From contig DAIODP010000001.1 of the NCBI GenBank assembly GCA_036746695.1, forward strand, positions 1 to 64,000: a stretch of DNA of 64,000 nt, written 5' to 3'. Of the stretch, positions 1-13,749 are shown one piece after another. Position 1 is the first letter of the stretch. The number at the start of each line of letters is the position of its first letter. Source of the stretch: UBA3006 sp036746695. GTDB lineage: Bacteria > Actinomycetota > Acidimicrobiia > Acidimicrobiales > Ilumatobacteraceae. The notes below the pieces were generated by a model. It was not told the DNA's origin, did no database searches, and worked only from the letters and a program-made list of their open reading frames with translations. The translations under genes and the position numbers were made by a program.

Positions 1-4937
<4,937 letters not shown>

Positions 4938-4939
4938 TT

Positions 4940-4978
4940 ATGCTCGTGCTTGCTCTGGAGTCCTTGAGGCTCGAACGC
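4940..4978 (+). other. 3' arm of the 23S precursor processing stem
   Basis: Pairs with 1804-1842 to close a long helix around 23S; see that entry. It lies in the 75-base 23S-5S spacer. Confidence 0.85.
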
Positions 4979-5011
4979 GATATATCGCGTCGTCTCAAAT
5001 TGACAACTGAT

Positions 5012-5130
<119 letters not shown>

Positions 5131-5141
5131 TAATCGAAAAG

Positions 5142-5173
5142 CAAAGGCCCCGCGCGAAAGCGCGGGGCCTTTG
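5142..5173 (+). terminator. rRNA operon intrinsic terminator
   Basis: Perfect 14-bp GC-rich hairpin: arms 5142-5155 and 5160-5173 with a GAAA tetraloop, 12 bases after 5S. It is followed by TCGTTCTCAC rather than a clean T-run. It is the only strong hairpin terminator I found in the window. Confidence 0.9.
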
Positions 5174-5213
5174 TCGTTCTCACACTCTTCTCCGTTATCG
5201 AACTACACGGCGG

Positions 5214-5219
5214 TACTAT
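5214..5219 (+). promoter_or_regulatory. -10 hexamer of a leaderless start (TPR protein)
   Basis: TACTAT ends six bases before the GTG at 5226, and no Shine-Dalgarno is present. This supports that GTG as both transcription and translation start. Confidence 0.6.
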
Positions 5220-5225
5220 TGATAG

Positions 5226-6695
5226 GTGCCTACACCTGATAATCGCGGTCCCCGTCGCCCACGTAAGGATGGAGACGCCCCTCGTTCGGCGCGTCCATCA
5301 CGCCCAACTAGCGCAACAGGTGGCCCACGCCGGGACGACAGCCGTCCTTCGCGTCCTCGCCGCGATGATGAGCGCCCATTGCGTCCGCGCTCAGAGGGGG
5401 ACCGAGCGGCTCGGCCCCGCAAGTTTGAAGATCGCCCAAGTCGCCCATCGGCTGGTGGGGCTGGCCGCCCACGCAAGTTTGACGATCGACCAGCACGCCC
5501 ACGTCGCGAAGATGGCGCAGCCCCTCGACCCCGTAGCGCAGATGATCGTCCGTCACGCCCAAGAGGCGATAGCGATCGTCCGTCACGTCCACGCAGCGCA
5601 GATGATCGTCCATCGCGTCCAAGAAGTTTTGATGAGCGCTCGTCCAGTCGAGGTCGACCTGCATTCGGGCGACCAACAGAAGGTCGTGGGCGCCCAAGTG
5701 AGGGAAGAGGACGTCCGAGTGAGGGAAGAGGTCGTCCGGCAGAGGGCCGTGGTCGCCCAAGCGAAGGTCGTGGTCGTCCGTCTTTTGGCAGACCAACAGA
5801 GGGACGCGGTCGGCCATTCCGTGATGATGATCGTCCAGTAATTCCTCAGACTGCAGCGCAACGCAAAGCAGATGAAGTTCGTCGACGCACGGGTGGTCGT
5901 AAATACGACCGCGATGACATGCCGCGCATGGAGCACACCACGTCCGAATGGAAGGACGAAGGTTCGGTTCGCCCAGCACGTCGTTCAAAGCCGCGAGTAG
6001 AAGAACAATACGACGCACCAGAGCGCGATGAAAAGCGCGCCAGTGCTGCGGCTCTTGCACATATCGAAGCAACTGTTGGCAAAAAGATCAACTCGGTTGT
6101 CGGCGATGTTGCTGCAAAGCGTCTCACTGCGAAGCTTGCACTTGCGCTCGATGCATTTGAACGTGAGCGTTGGCAAGATGCGAAGCGCATCATCATTCCA
6201 GTTTCCCGAGATTGCCCAGGCATCAAACTGATTCACGAGATTGCCGGTTTGTCTCTGTACCGACTAGGCCAGTGGCGTGATGCTGCTGATCATCTTGAAC
6301 AAGCTCGTGCAGTTTCGGGTGGCGAAGTTCTCAACCATCCAGTTCTTGCAGACTGTTACCGCGCGTTAATGCGTTATGACAAAGTGGACGAATTGTGGCG
6401 CGAACTTAAAGAAGCATCACCAGATCCTGAAATCATTGCCGAAGGCCGCATTGTTGCGGCTGGTGCATTGGCCGACAAGGGCGATGTTCAGGCAGCAGTT
6501 CGCTTGATGCAGCTTGCCAAGCAGGATCCTGCGAAAGTTCGCGAACATCACCTTCGCGAATGGTACGTCCTTGCCGATCTGTACGACCGTTCAGGAGATT
6601 TGATCAACGCTCGTTCAATTTTTCAAAGAATTGCTGCGAACGACTCGAATTTCTCGGATGTTCGTGACCGTTTGGCCACATTGGGCGTTGCGTAA
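5226..6695 (+). CDS. Arg/Pro/Ser/Asp-rich disordered protein with C-terminal TPR-like domain
   Basis: 489 residues. Residues 1-270 are low-complexity and highly charged, with repeated DDRPSRPRS-type units (about 100-135) and EGRGRPS-type units (151-196); this part should be unfolded and RNA-binding-like (RG/RP-rich). Residues about 295-489 are regular helical pairs of tetratricopeptide type (for example GLSLYRLGQWRDAADHLEQA at 341-360). The GTG start fits the leaderless signal at 5214. It follows the rRNA operon terminator, which suggests but does not prove a role linked to RNA or ribosomes. TPR proteins of this layout are annotated only as TPR proteins; function unknown. Base composition in the repeats is GC-rich compared with the second half. 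Confidence 0.85.
   Translation: MPTPDNRGPRRPRKDGDAPRSARPSRPTSATGGPRRDDSRPSRPRRDDERPLRPRSEGDRAARPRKFEDRPSRPSAGGAGRPRKFDDRPARPRREDGAAPRPRSADDRPSRPRGDSDRPSRPRSADDRPSRPRSFDERSSSRGRPAFGRPTEGRGRPSEGRGRPSEGRGRPAEGRGRPSEGRGRPSFGRPTEGRGRPFRDDDRPVIPQTAAQRKADEVRRRTGGRKYDRDDMPRMEHTTSEWKDEGSVRPARRSKPRVEEQYDAPERDEKRASAAALAHIEATVGKKINSVVGDVAAKRLTAKLALALDAFERERWQDAKRIIIPVSRDCPGIKLIHEIAGLSLYRLGQWRDAADHLEQARAVSGGEVLNHPVLADCYRALMRYDKVDELWRELKEASPDPEIIAEGRIVAAGALADKGDVQAAVRLMQLAKQDPAKVREHHLREWYVLADLYDRSGDLINARSIFQRIAANDSNFSDVRDRLATLGVA
5523..5813 (+). repeat. In-frame degenerate repeats coding RPRSADDRPS and EGRGRPS units
   Basis: Tandem coding repeats of about 30 and 21 bases; the protein units are near-identical while third codon positions vary, so they are maintained at protein level. 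The repeats also keep the other frames and the opposite strand free of stops, creating spurious long ORFs. Confidence 0.8.
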
Positions 6696-7892
6696 CTAAC
6701 GAGTTTTTAACTCTCGCATTACCAAGCCAGTGCGCAATTTCGGCGTGAAAAACGTCGATTTTGGCGGCATCAACAGTCCTTCGTTTGCTGTCCGTTTAAT
6801 CTCGTCCACACTCACAGGTCTGATGAGGATTGCGGCTGTTGCTGTTCCGCCCTTGACAAGTTGCTGCACTTCCGTTGCACCGTGCTGATAGCCAACGGTG
6901 TGGTCAACGCCTGCCAACGCATATTCGAGTCTTGCGCTGTCTAAAGCTCGAATCGAATCGAATGCTCCAGGCTTCGGTGTCATCCATGAAACGGACAATC
7001 GGTCATCGATGAATACGAGGCAGCCGCGCGTGCTCATCTCCTGCAGAGTTTTGTCGTCAATGGATGGTGCGGCTTCGAATGTGTAGAACTGTGAGAGCGC
7101 TGCTCGCAGATCATCGGCGGAAGCGCCGTTGTAGAAGCGATGGATAGCAGCGACACTCAACTGCTCCTCAACCAACTCGTTGATGTAGGTAAGCGTGAGT
7201 TCGGCCCCAGTTGTTTTGGACAGAGTTCGGTCTCGAACTTCGTCTCGGAACGTTCTGCTGATTGCGTATCGGTGGTGTCCGTCGGCGATAACGACAGGGC
7301 TAGAACTCACGGCGGCACAAATAGCTTCGATACGGGTTTTGTCAGCGATTCTTTCGACGCTGTGGATCACGCCTTCGGCGTCGATAATTGAACCAACTGG
7401 CTCTCCGGGCTCGGTAAGAAGAGCGCTTAATCCAATTTTGGTGGAGAGTCCCCAGACGGGCGAAAGATTGGCATCTGTTGCACGGGTTAAATCAAGGCGA
7501 TCTGTCTTGGCCTTAGGGGTGGTTTGCTCGTGCGGAAGAACGCCACCAGCGCCTTCATCAACAACTTCAAGAGCGCCAATCACGCCGACGATGTTGCGAT
7601 GCTTGCCAGTCGCGTCGTTGAATGAAGTTCGATACAGGGTGAGAGATGGTTGTTCGTCGCGTTGCAGGACACCGTCCGCAATCCACGATTGGAGGAGAAG
7701 CGAAGCGTTCGCATACGCATCCGACGGGGGAGCGGCAACCGGTAAGTCGATGTGAACGATGTTGTGGACTGATTGCGTTGCCAATTGCTGGCGGTCGTCG
7801 TCACTCAATACGTCGTAAGGGGGTGCACAATAGATACCCATGTTGCCATTGTCGGCATAGCGAAGCGCATAAAAAGGTTTAAAACGAGGCAC
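6696..7892 (-). CDS. DUF1015 family protein
   Basis: 398 residues, full length for the family. The N-terminal YCAPPYDV segment and the central IADGHHRYAISRTF motif are the hallmarks of DUF1015, a widespread bacterial family of unproven function. GTG start at 7892, with a CACACT hexamer six bases upstream. Its stop codon directly abuts the stop of the TPR gene (no gap). The gene is divergent from the HAD gene with only nine bases between the two start codons. Confidence 0.9.
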   Translation of the reverse strand: MPRFKPFYALRYADNGNMGIYCAPPYDVLSDDDRQQLATQSVHNIVHIDLPVAAPPSDAYANASLLLQSWIADGVLQRDEQPSLTLYRTSFNDATGKHRNIVGVIGALEVVDEGAGGVLPHEQTTPKAKTDRLDLTRATDANLSPVWGLSTKIGLSALLTEPGEPVGSIIDAEGVIHSVERIADKTRIEAICAAVSSSPVVIADGHHRYAISRTFRDEVRDRTLSKTTGAELTLTYINELVEEQLSVAAIHRFYNGASADDLRAALSQFYTFEAAPSIDDKTLQEMSTRGCLVFIDDRLSVSWMTPKPGAFDSIRALDSARLEYALAGVDHTVGYQHGATEVQQLVKGGTATAAILIRPVSVDEIKRTANEGLLMPPKSTFFTPKLRTGLVMRELKTR

Positions 7893-7906
7893 AATAGAAG
7901 TGTGCC
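7888..7906. promoter_or_regulatory. Palindromic divergent start region of DUF1015 and HAD genes
   Basis: Inverted repeat GGCACA-N7-TGTGCC. It contains both GTG start codons (7892 minus, 7902 plus) and both candidate -10 hexamers: CACAAT at 7890-7895 for the plus gene and CACACT at 7904-7899 for the minus gene. Each promoter overlaps the other gene's start, so simultaneous initiation looks sterically impossible. Confidence 0.5.
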
Positions 7907-8699
7907 AGCGAAGCCTCCCGTTTTGTGTGACTTAGATGGTGTCGTTTGGCTGATGCACCAACCAATTGCAGGTTCTGTTGAGGCCATTGCCCAGTTGCGG
8001 GAAGCGGGCCACCGAGTCCTGTTCGTCACCAACAACTCTTTTTCGACGGTTGCCGATCAGGAACAGGCATTGGAGAAGATTGGGGTCAGCGCAAAGGGAG
8101 AAGTATGTACGTCGTCCCAGGCTGCTGGTCTGCTGCTTTCTCCTAATGACCGTGTACTACTTGGTGGTGGGCCGGGAGTGATGGAGGCAATTATCGAATC
8201 GGGTGCCACTCTTGCGGCCCGATCTGATGATGGCGGCAAAGAACTCGACATCGACATTGATGCCGTGGTGGTCGGGTACCACAACACCTTCGACTATTGG
8301 GGTCTGCTTAGGCTGGCGGGCGCCGTTCGTGCCGGTGCTCGGCTGATCGCAACGAATGACGATGCAACATACCCAACACCCAATGGTCTGATTCCTGGTG
8401 GTGGCTCAATTCTCGCGTCGATCGTGGAGGCAAGTGGGGTTCGTCCAACTATCGGCGGGAAGCCGCATGAACCGATGGCACAACTTGTTCAACAACGACT
8501 TGGTGTCGAAGACCTTTCATCGGCATGGATGGTGGGCGACAGGGCCTCGACCGATGGATTGTTCGCTCGACAGGTTGGCTGCAAGTTTGCTCAGGTTTTG
8601 ACCGGTGTTGCTTCGAGCGAATCTTCTAGTAATGACGATCACCTTGTCGTTCCGGATCTTGCTTCTTTCGCCCGCATGCTTATCGACACTCAGATCTGA
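7902..8699 (+). CDS. HAD-superfamily hydrolase, NagD/phosphoglycolate phosphatase-like
   Basis: 265 residues from the GTG at 7902; an earlier in-frame ATG at 7773 would overlap the divergent gene and adds 43 residues without family similarity. Motif I CDLDGVVW with the two catalytic aspartates lies near residue 10, motif II FVTNNS follows, and motif IV MVGDRASTDGLFA is near residue 210: class IIA HAD phosphatase of the NagD/PNPase type. The substrate cannot be told. It ends in TGATG, overlapping the tlyA start by one base, so the two are translationally coupled. Confidence 0.9.
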   Translation: MPAKPPVLCDLDGVVWLMHQPIAGSVEAIAQLREAGHRVLFVTNNSFSTVADQEQALEKIGVSAKGEVCTSSQAAGLLLSPNDRVLLGGGPGVMEAIIESGATLAARSDDGGKELDIDIDAVVVGYHNTFDYWGLLRLAGAVRAGARLIATNDDATYPTPNGLIPGGGSILASIVEASGVRPTIGGKPHEPMAQLVQQRLGVEDLSSAWMVGDRASTDGLFARQVGCKFAQVLTGVASSESSSNDDHLVVPDLASFARMLIDTQI

Positions 8700-9493
8700 T
8701 GACCGGCAGGCGCATTCCAGTTATTAAGGCCCTCGTCGCCCGAAGTCTTGCAGTGGATGAATCAGTTGCTGTCACACTTATTGATAGCGGCGTGGTGTTG
8801 GTAAATGGAAGCATTGCGCAATCGGCCGCACATTTGGTTGCAGCTTCTGATGCGCTTGTCGTGAAGCATCCCGACCGCTTTGTCTCGCGAGGCGGGGAAA
8901 AGCTTGATTTTGCTCTCAATCATTTTCAGATCAACATTGCTTCAAAAAATGTTCTTGATGCGGGTGCATCAACTGGCGGGTTCACAGATTGTTTACTACA
9001 ACGTGGCGTGGGGCGTGTGGTTGCAGTGGATGTCGGCAAAAGTCAGATGCATCAGACAATTGCTCGAGACCAGCGTGTTGTCGTGTGCGACGAAACGAAC
9101 ATTAGGGATTTGGAAAACGCTGCCCAGTTGGACAATCACGCTCTTGGTTCCATTTTTCGTACACAATTTGATCTCGCCGTTGTGGATCTTTCGTTTATAT
9201 CCCTGAAAGTTGTTGCAAAAGCTTTGGTCGCGTGCGTCGCGCCAGGTGGCCAGATGATCCTTTTGGTGAAACCCCAGTTCGAGGCAACACGCCTCGAGGT
9301 GGACAAGGGTTCCGGGATCATTCGCGATGCAGGGGTCCACCAGCGGGTGGTGACAGAGGTCGGCGCGGCATTTGCTTCCTTGGGCTGCGCGGTCCGAGGC
9401 GTGGTGGACTCGCCAATCAAGGGTGCTCAAGGTAATACCGAATTCCTGATGTGTTTGGATATTGGTGCGACGGACGCGACACCCAATGACTAG
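8699..9493 (+). CDS. tlyA: TlyA-family rRNA 2'-O-methyltransferase (hemolysin-like)
   Basis: 264 residues. An N-terminal S4-type RNA-binding segment (about 1-65, ending in FVSRGGEKL) is followed by an FtsJ-like SAM methyltransferase domain with DAGASTGGFTDCLL (SAM loop) and the K-D-K-E type residues VDVGKS, VDLSFIS and VKPQFE. In mycobacteria TlyA methylates C1409 of 16S and C1920 of 23S rRNA and its loss gives capreomycin resistance. The operon order tlyA-nadK-recN is classical in Gram-positives and Actinobacteria. Confidence 0.93.
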   Translation: MTGRRIPVIKALVARSLAVDESVAVTLIDSGVVLVNGSIAQSAAHLVAASDALVVKHPDRFVSRGGEKLDFALNHFQINIASKNVLDAGASTGGFTDCLLQRGVGRVVAVDVGKSQMHQTIARDQRVVVCDETNIRDLENAAQLDNHALGSIFRTQFDLAVVDLSFISLKVVAKALVACVAPGGQMILLVKPQFEATRLEVDKGSGIIRDAGVHQRVVTEVGAAFASLGCAVRGVVDSPIKGAQGNTEFLMCLDIGATDATPND

Positions 9494-9517
9494 TTTTGGA
9501 GCAATGGAGCCTCGGCG

Positions 9518-10381
9518 ATGAGCAACATTTTTGTGATTGCCCACCACACTCGTCCAGAAGTTCCAGAGCTGCTTGGGGCTCTTCAGCGTTGGGCGAAGAC
9601 ATCGAATCACATGGTTTGGATGCCGCACAGCGACGCTCAAGCACATGGATTACGAGACGTTGGCAGCGATCGACACGCGATGGATGCCGATTTGGTTGTG
9701 TCACTCGGCGGAGATGGCACTGTTCTGAGAGCTGTTCATTTACTGGACGGCGCTCCGGTTCCAATTTTGGGAGTCAATGTTGGAACACTCGGTTATCTCA
9801 CCGAATTAGATCCAACCGATTTCATTCGTTCGATGCAGATTTGGTCCGATGGTGTAATGGGTACCGATTTCATTATTGACCAGCGAATGATGTTGCATGT
9901 GACACTGCACCGTGCAGACGGTTCGGGTTCTACTGCGTGGCGCGCGCTCAATGAAGCTGTTTTAGAAAAGCAACAGTCGGGCCACACCATTTGGCTTGAC
10001 TTGGTGATCAACAATCAAGATTTCGCGCGCTATTCGGCCGATGGCCTCATCGTCTCAACTCCAACAGGGAGCACTGCCTATTCAATGAGTGCACGCGGGC
10101 CTGTTGTGTCGCCGCGCCATCGTGCACTCGTTATCACTCCAGTTTCGCCTCATATGTTGTTCGATAGGGCGCTCGTGCTCGATCCGCAGGAGTCTGTACA
10201 CATCAAGGTTGTGGGAACCCGACCAGTAGACATGGCCATTGACGGACGGCGAGTAACAAGCCTCAGCGCTGACGACGTAGTGGTGTACGCGCCAGACACT
10301 TGCTTTGCACACTTTTTGCGCTTCTCGCCCCCGAAGTTTCACCAGATCGTCCGCGCCAAGTTTGGTTTAGGTGACGACTAG
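9518..10381 (+). CDS. nadK: NAD kinase
   Basis: 287 residues. It phosphorylates NAD to NADP. The GGDGTVLRA motif (residues about 69-77), LGVNVGTLGYLTE and the second conserved stretch STPTGSTAYSMSARGP identify an ATP-NAD kinase. ATG start at 9518, 24 bases after tlyA. The stop TAG shares its G with the GTG start of recN (TAGTG). Confidence 0.96.
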   Translation: MSNIFVIAHHTRPEVPELLGALQRWAKTSNHMVWMPHSDAQAHGLRDVGSDRHAMDADLVVSLGGDGTVLRAVHLLDGAPVPILGVNVGTLGYLTELDPTDFIRSMQIWSDGVMGTDFIIDQRMMLHVTLHRADGSGSTAWRALNEAVLEKQQSGHTIWLDLVINNQDFARYSADGLIVSTPTGSTAYSMSARGPVVSPRHRALVITPVSPHMLFDRALVLDPQESVHIKVVGTRPVDMAIDGRRVTSLSADDVVVYAPDTCFAHFLRFSPPKFHQIVRAKFGLGDD

Positions 10382-12006
10382 TGCTCACCGAATTGCGAAT
10401 TGAAAACCTAGGAATAGTTGAAAATCTTGAGTTGGTTTTTACTGATGGCGTGATCGCGCTCACAGGCGAGACCGGCGCCGGTAAAACAATGCTCGTCGAG
10501 GCAATCAATTTGCTGATTGGTGGCAGGGCCGATGCAACTGTCGTCCGCCATGGCACGCAGGAAGCTCGAGTAGAAGGTCGCTTCGTAGTCGGCGATAACG
10601 AAACAATTCTTTGTCGTGTTGTTCCGTTGGACGGTCGTTCGCGCGCATACGTGAATGGTCGCTTGGCCACCGTTTCTCAGTTATCCGAACTCGGCCAAGA
10701 GTTGCTCGATATGCACGGGCAGCATGCACATCAAAGCCTGTTGGGTGCTGCTGCTCAACGCGAAGCGCTGGATCATTTCGCTCAAATAGATCTGAGTGGC
10801 CTTCGTGCTGCTCGTGCTCGCGTTACAGAGGTGGATGCATCGCTGGCTTTGCTTGGCGGTGACGAACGCGCCAGGGCGCGCGAGATTGACTTGTTGAGAT
10901 TCCAGGTCGATGAGATCAATGCGGCAGCCATAGCCGACCCGCAAGAGGACGAAGCCTTAGGCAAAGAGCATGACTTGTTGTCCGATGCCGTTAACTATCG
11001 ACATTCGTTGTGGAGTAGTCATGGCGTGATGAGCGATGAAGACGGCGTGTCGGATTTGCTCGGTAAGGCAATTGCCTTTCTGGGTAATCGAGATGCATTT
11101 TCTGAAATCATCACGCGCATGAAGTCGATACAGAGTGATCTTGACGATGTATCGGGCGAATTGCGCGATATAGCCGAAGCAATTGAGGACAATCCCCAAA
11201 GACTCGATGCGGTCCGTGGCCGAAGGCAATTGTTGCTTGATCTGCGCCGCAAATACGGGGAGACACTCAGTGACGTGATGCAATATGGCGCCGAATCGTC
11301 CCTGCGGTTAGAAGAGCTTGAAAGTTACGAGGCTAGGGCTTTGGCTCTTGATGCCAAGCGCAGTAAAGCTATTTCCGAACTTCGAGTGCAAGAGCAGCGA
11401 GTGGGCGAGGCCAGGCGAAAGTCGGCGCCGCTTCTTGCTAAGTCGGTTCAACAACGATTGCGCAAGTTGGCCATGCCGCATGCAGTGCTCGATGTTCACG
11501 TTGCGAATGATTCGGGCGATGCTTCGCGCGATGCGGCAGGCGACGGTGTCGTCTTCTTGCTTGCGGCCAACCCGGGTTCCGAGGCGCTTCCCCTTACAAA
11601 GGTCGCTTCGGGAGGCGAGTTGGCGAGAACAATGTTGGCCTTGCGGTTGGTGCTTACAGAAGGACCACACACGCTGGTGTTCGACGAGGTTGACGCCGGT
11701 ATTGGTGGGGAGGCGGCAGTTGCCGTTGCTCAAGCCTTGTCCGACTTGGGAAAGCGGCATCAGGTATTGGTAGTCACCCACCTGGCTCAAGTAGCAGCGG
11801 TAGCAAATAGCCACATTCAAGTGTCAAAACATGTACGAGATCGGCAGACCTTTGCCCAAGCGATGCCGCTCGATGCAGATTCTCGGATATCTGAAATTGC
11901 CCGAATGCTGTCGGGCGGGGTGGCTGAGACTGCGGCGTTGGAGCACGCCAAGCAGCTTCTTGCGGCCGCTGCCGCCGAGGTGCCAGCGAAGCGTTCTCGC
12001 CGCTAG
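10381..12006 (+). CDS. recN: DNA repair protein RecN
   Basis: 541 residues, SMC-like ATPase of double-strand-break repair. Walker A GETGAGKT at residues 29-36; a coiled-coil region in the middle; signature VASGGELARTMLALRL and Walker B HTLVFDEVDAGIGG near the C-terminus. Length matches the family (about 550). GTG start overlapping the nadK stop by one base. Confidence 0.96.
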   Translation: MLTELRIENLGIVENLELVFTDGVIALTGETGAGKTMLVEAINLLIGGRADATVVRHGTQEARVEGRFVVGDNETILCRVVPLDGRSRAYVNGRLATVSQLSELGQELLDMHGQHAHQSLLGAAAQREALDHFAQIDLSGLRAARARVTEVDASLALLGGDERARAREIDLLRFQVDEINAAAIADPQEDEALGKEHDLLSDAVNYRHSLWSSHGVMSDEDGVSDLLGKAIAFLGNRDAFSEIITRMKSIQSDLDDVSGELRDIAEAIEDNPQRLDAVRGRRQLLLDLRRKYGETLSDVMQYGAESSLRLEELESYEARALALDAKRSKAISELRVQEQRVGEARRKSAPLLAKSVQQRLRKLAMPHAVLDVHVANDSGDASRDAAGDGVVFLLAANPGSEALPLTKVASGGELARTMLALRLVLTEGPHTLVFDEVDAGIGGEAAVAVAQALSDLGKRHQVLVVTHLAQVAAVANSHIQVSKHVRDRQTFAQAMPLDADSRISEIARMLSGGVAETAALEHAKQLLAAAAAEVPAKRSRR

Positions 12007-12089
12007 TCGTCGGCAGGGTATGCTTTTCTTCCGTCATCAAGGAATGGTTTCCATTCGGGAAACTTCGTTGTGTCAGACGGGAGTAAGTA

Positions 12090-13739
12090 ATGCCAAAGCA
12101 CGTGTTTGTGACAGGTGGCGTTGCTTCATCTCTCGGTAAAGGTCTTACCGCTTCGTCGCTAGGGCGTCTGCTCAAGATGCGCGGGCTCCGCGTAACAATG
12201 CAGAAATTGGATCCGTATATCAACGTTGATCCAGGCACGATGAACCCTTTCGAGCACGGTGAAGTTTTTGTTACTGATGATGGTGGCGAAACAGATTTGG
12301 ATCTTGGGCACTACGAGCGGTTCATCGATGAGAATTTGTCACGTTCCTCAAACGCAACAACTGGCAGCATTTATCAGGCTGTTCTAGCGGCAGAACGACG
12401 TGGCGATTACCTGGGTAGAACTGTTCAAGTCATTCCACACGTGACCGACGAGATCAAGCGTCGTATTCAACGTCTTGCTACTGAAGATGTTGATGTGGTG
12501 ATTACAGAGATTGGTGGCACTGTCGGCGACATCGAAATCCTTCCTTTCTTGGAAGCCGTTCGTCAGTTTCGCAATGAAGTCGGCCGTGACAATGTTTGCT
12601 ACGTGCATGTGACCCTCGTCCCATTTATCGGGCCAAGCGGCGAGCAGAAGACTAAGCCAACACAACACAGCGTTACTGAGTTGCGCTCACGCGGAATTCA
12701 GCCAGACATCATTGTTTGCCGAAGCGATGAGCCAATCAGCGATCAATTAAAGCGAAAGATTTCAAACCAGTGCGACGTTGATCACCGGAATGTGATTAAC
12801 GCGGCAGACGTCAAGAATATTTATGAACTTCCGCTCATCTTGCACGATGAGGGTTTGGATACTCGAATCTGTGATGTTTTACGTCTCGAGTCGGAAGTCG
12901 ACTTGACGCCATGGCGCCAAGTGGTAGCCAGGGTCGAAGCGTCCACCGCGCCCGTTCGCATCGGTTTGATCGGAAAATATGTCGAGTTGCAGGACGCTTA
13001 TCTCAGCGTTGTAGAAAGCCTGAAGCACGCAGGGTTCCACCATGCTGCAAAAGTTGAGATTGTTTGGATTCAGGCTGAGGAAGTCGAAGGTTTGTTGGCC
13101 GATGATCGATTGGCAACACTTGACGGAATCGTCATTCCTGGCGGATTCGGTATGCGTGGTGTCGAGGGAAAGATCAGGGCGGCAGAGTACGCACGCGAGA
13201 ACGGTGTTCCTTGCTTGGGCTTGTGCCTGGGCATGCAGGTGATGACCATCGAATTTGCACGACACGTCCTTGGGCTTGCCGATGCCAACTCCACCGAATT
13301 TGATTTGTCAACACAAAACCCCGTGATTGATCTGATGAACGACCAACGCGACGTTACGGATAAGGGCGGAACGATGCGGCTGGGTGCTTACTATGCCGTC
13401 TTGGAGCCAGGAAGCAAAGTTGCCAACGCTTATGGCGAGTCGGTTGTGAGTGAACGCCACCGCCATCGCTACGAGTTCAATAGCAACTATCGCGCGAGGT
13501 TTGAGGCCGAAGGTTTCCTCTGCAGCGGCACATCGCCCGACAAACGCCTAGTCGAATTTATTGAATTGAAGGATCACCCATTTTGGATTGGTACACAGGC
13601 TCACCCAGAATTCAAGAGCAGGCCAGATCGATCGCATCCGTTGTTCAGGGAGCTAATTGGTGCGTCATTGCGGCATCGTGCTGGGAAGGCAAGTAAATCA
13701 GTTAGTCCCGATTCATCATCGGCTAACGCGACAGCATAA
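12090..13739 (+). CDS. pyrG: CTP synthase
   Basis: 549 residues; makes CTP from UTP, ATP and glutamine. N-terminal amidoligase domain from KHVFVTGGVASSLGKGLTAS, the conserved LDPYINVDPGTMNPFEHGEV stretch, and a C-terminal class I glutamine amidotransferase with nucleophile Cys379 in CLGLCLGMQ and the H-x-E pair HPEFKSRP. ATG start with GGGAGTAA upstream, so this gene uses a leader of some tens of bases; a TATGCT at 12020-12025 could be its -10. A weak 6-bp hairpin (12047-12063) sits in the leader. Confidence 0.97.
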   Translation: MPKHVFVTGGVASSLGKGLTASSLGRLLKMRGLRVTMQKLDPYINVDPGTMNPFEHGEVFVTDDGGETDLDLGHYERFIDENLSRSSNATTGSIYQAVLAAERRGDYLGRTVQVIPHVTDEIKRRIQRLATEDVDVVITEIGGTVGDIEILPFLEAVRQFRNEVGRDNVCYVHVTLVPFIGPSGEQKTKPTQHSVTELRSRGIQPDIIVCRSDEPISDQLKRKISNQCDVDHRNVINAADVKNIYELPLILHDEGLDTRICDVLRLESEVDLTPWRQVVARVEASTAPVRIGLIGKYVELQDAYLSVVESLKHAGFHHAAKVEIVWIQAEEVEGLLADDRLATLDGIVIPGGFGMRGVEGKIRAAEYARENGVPCLGLCLGMQVMTIEFARHVLGLADANSTEFDLSTQNPVIDLMNDQRDVTDKGGTMRLGAYYAVLEPGSKVANAYGESVVSERHRHRYEFNSNYRARFEAEGFLCSGTSPDKRLVEFIELKDHPFWIGTQAHPEFKSRPDRSHPLFRELIGASLRHRAGKASKSVSPDSSSANATA

Positions 13740-13749
13740 TTGTCGTAGG

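Noticed and set aside
5308..6072. 254-residue open frame on the minus strand, and a 190-residue frame at 5269-5841 on the plus strand
   Set aside because: Both are created by the codon pattern of the in-frame repeats of the 5226 gene; their products are His/Val/Arg low-complexity without any family features.
12047..12063. GTTTCC-ATTCG-GGAAAC hairpin in the pyrG leader, considered as the CTP-responsive pyrG attenuator
   Set aside because: No T-run after it and no GGGC start seen; the stem is only 6 bp.
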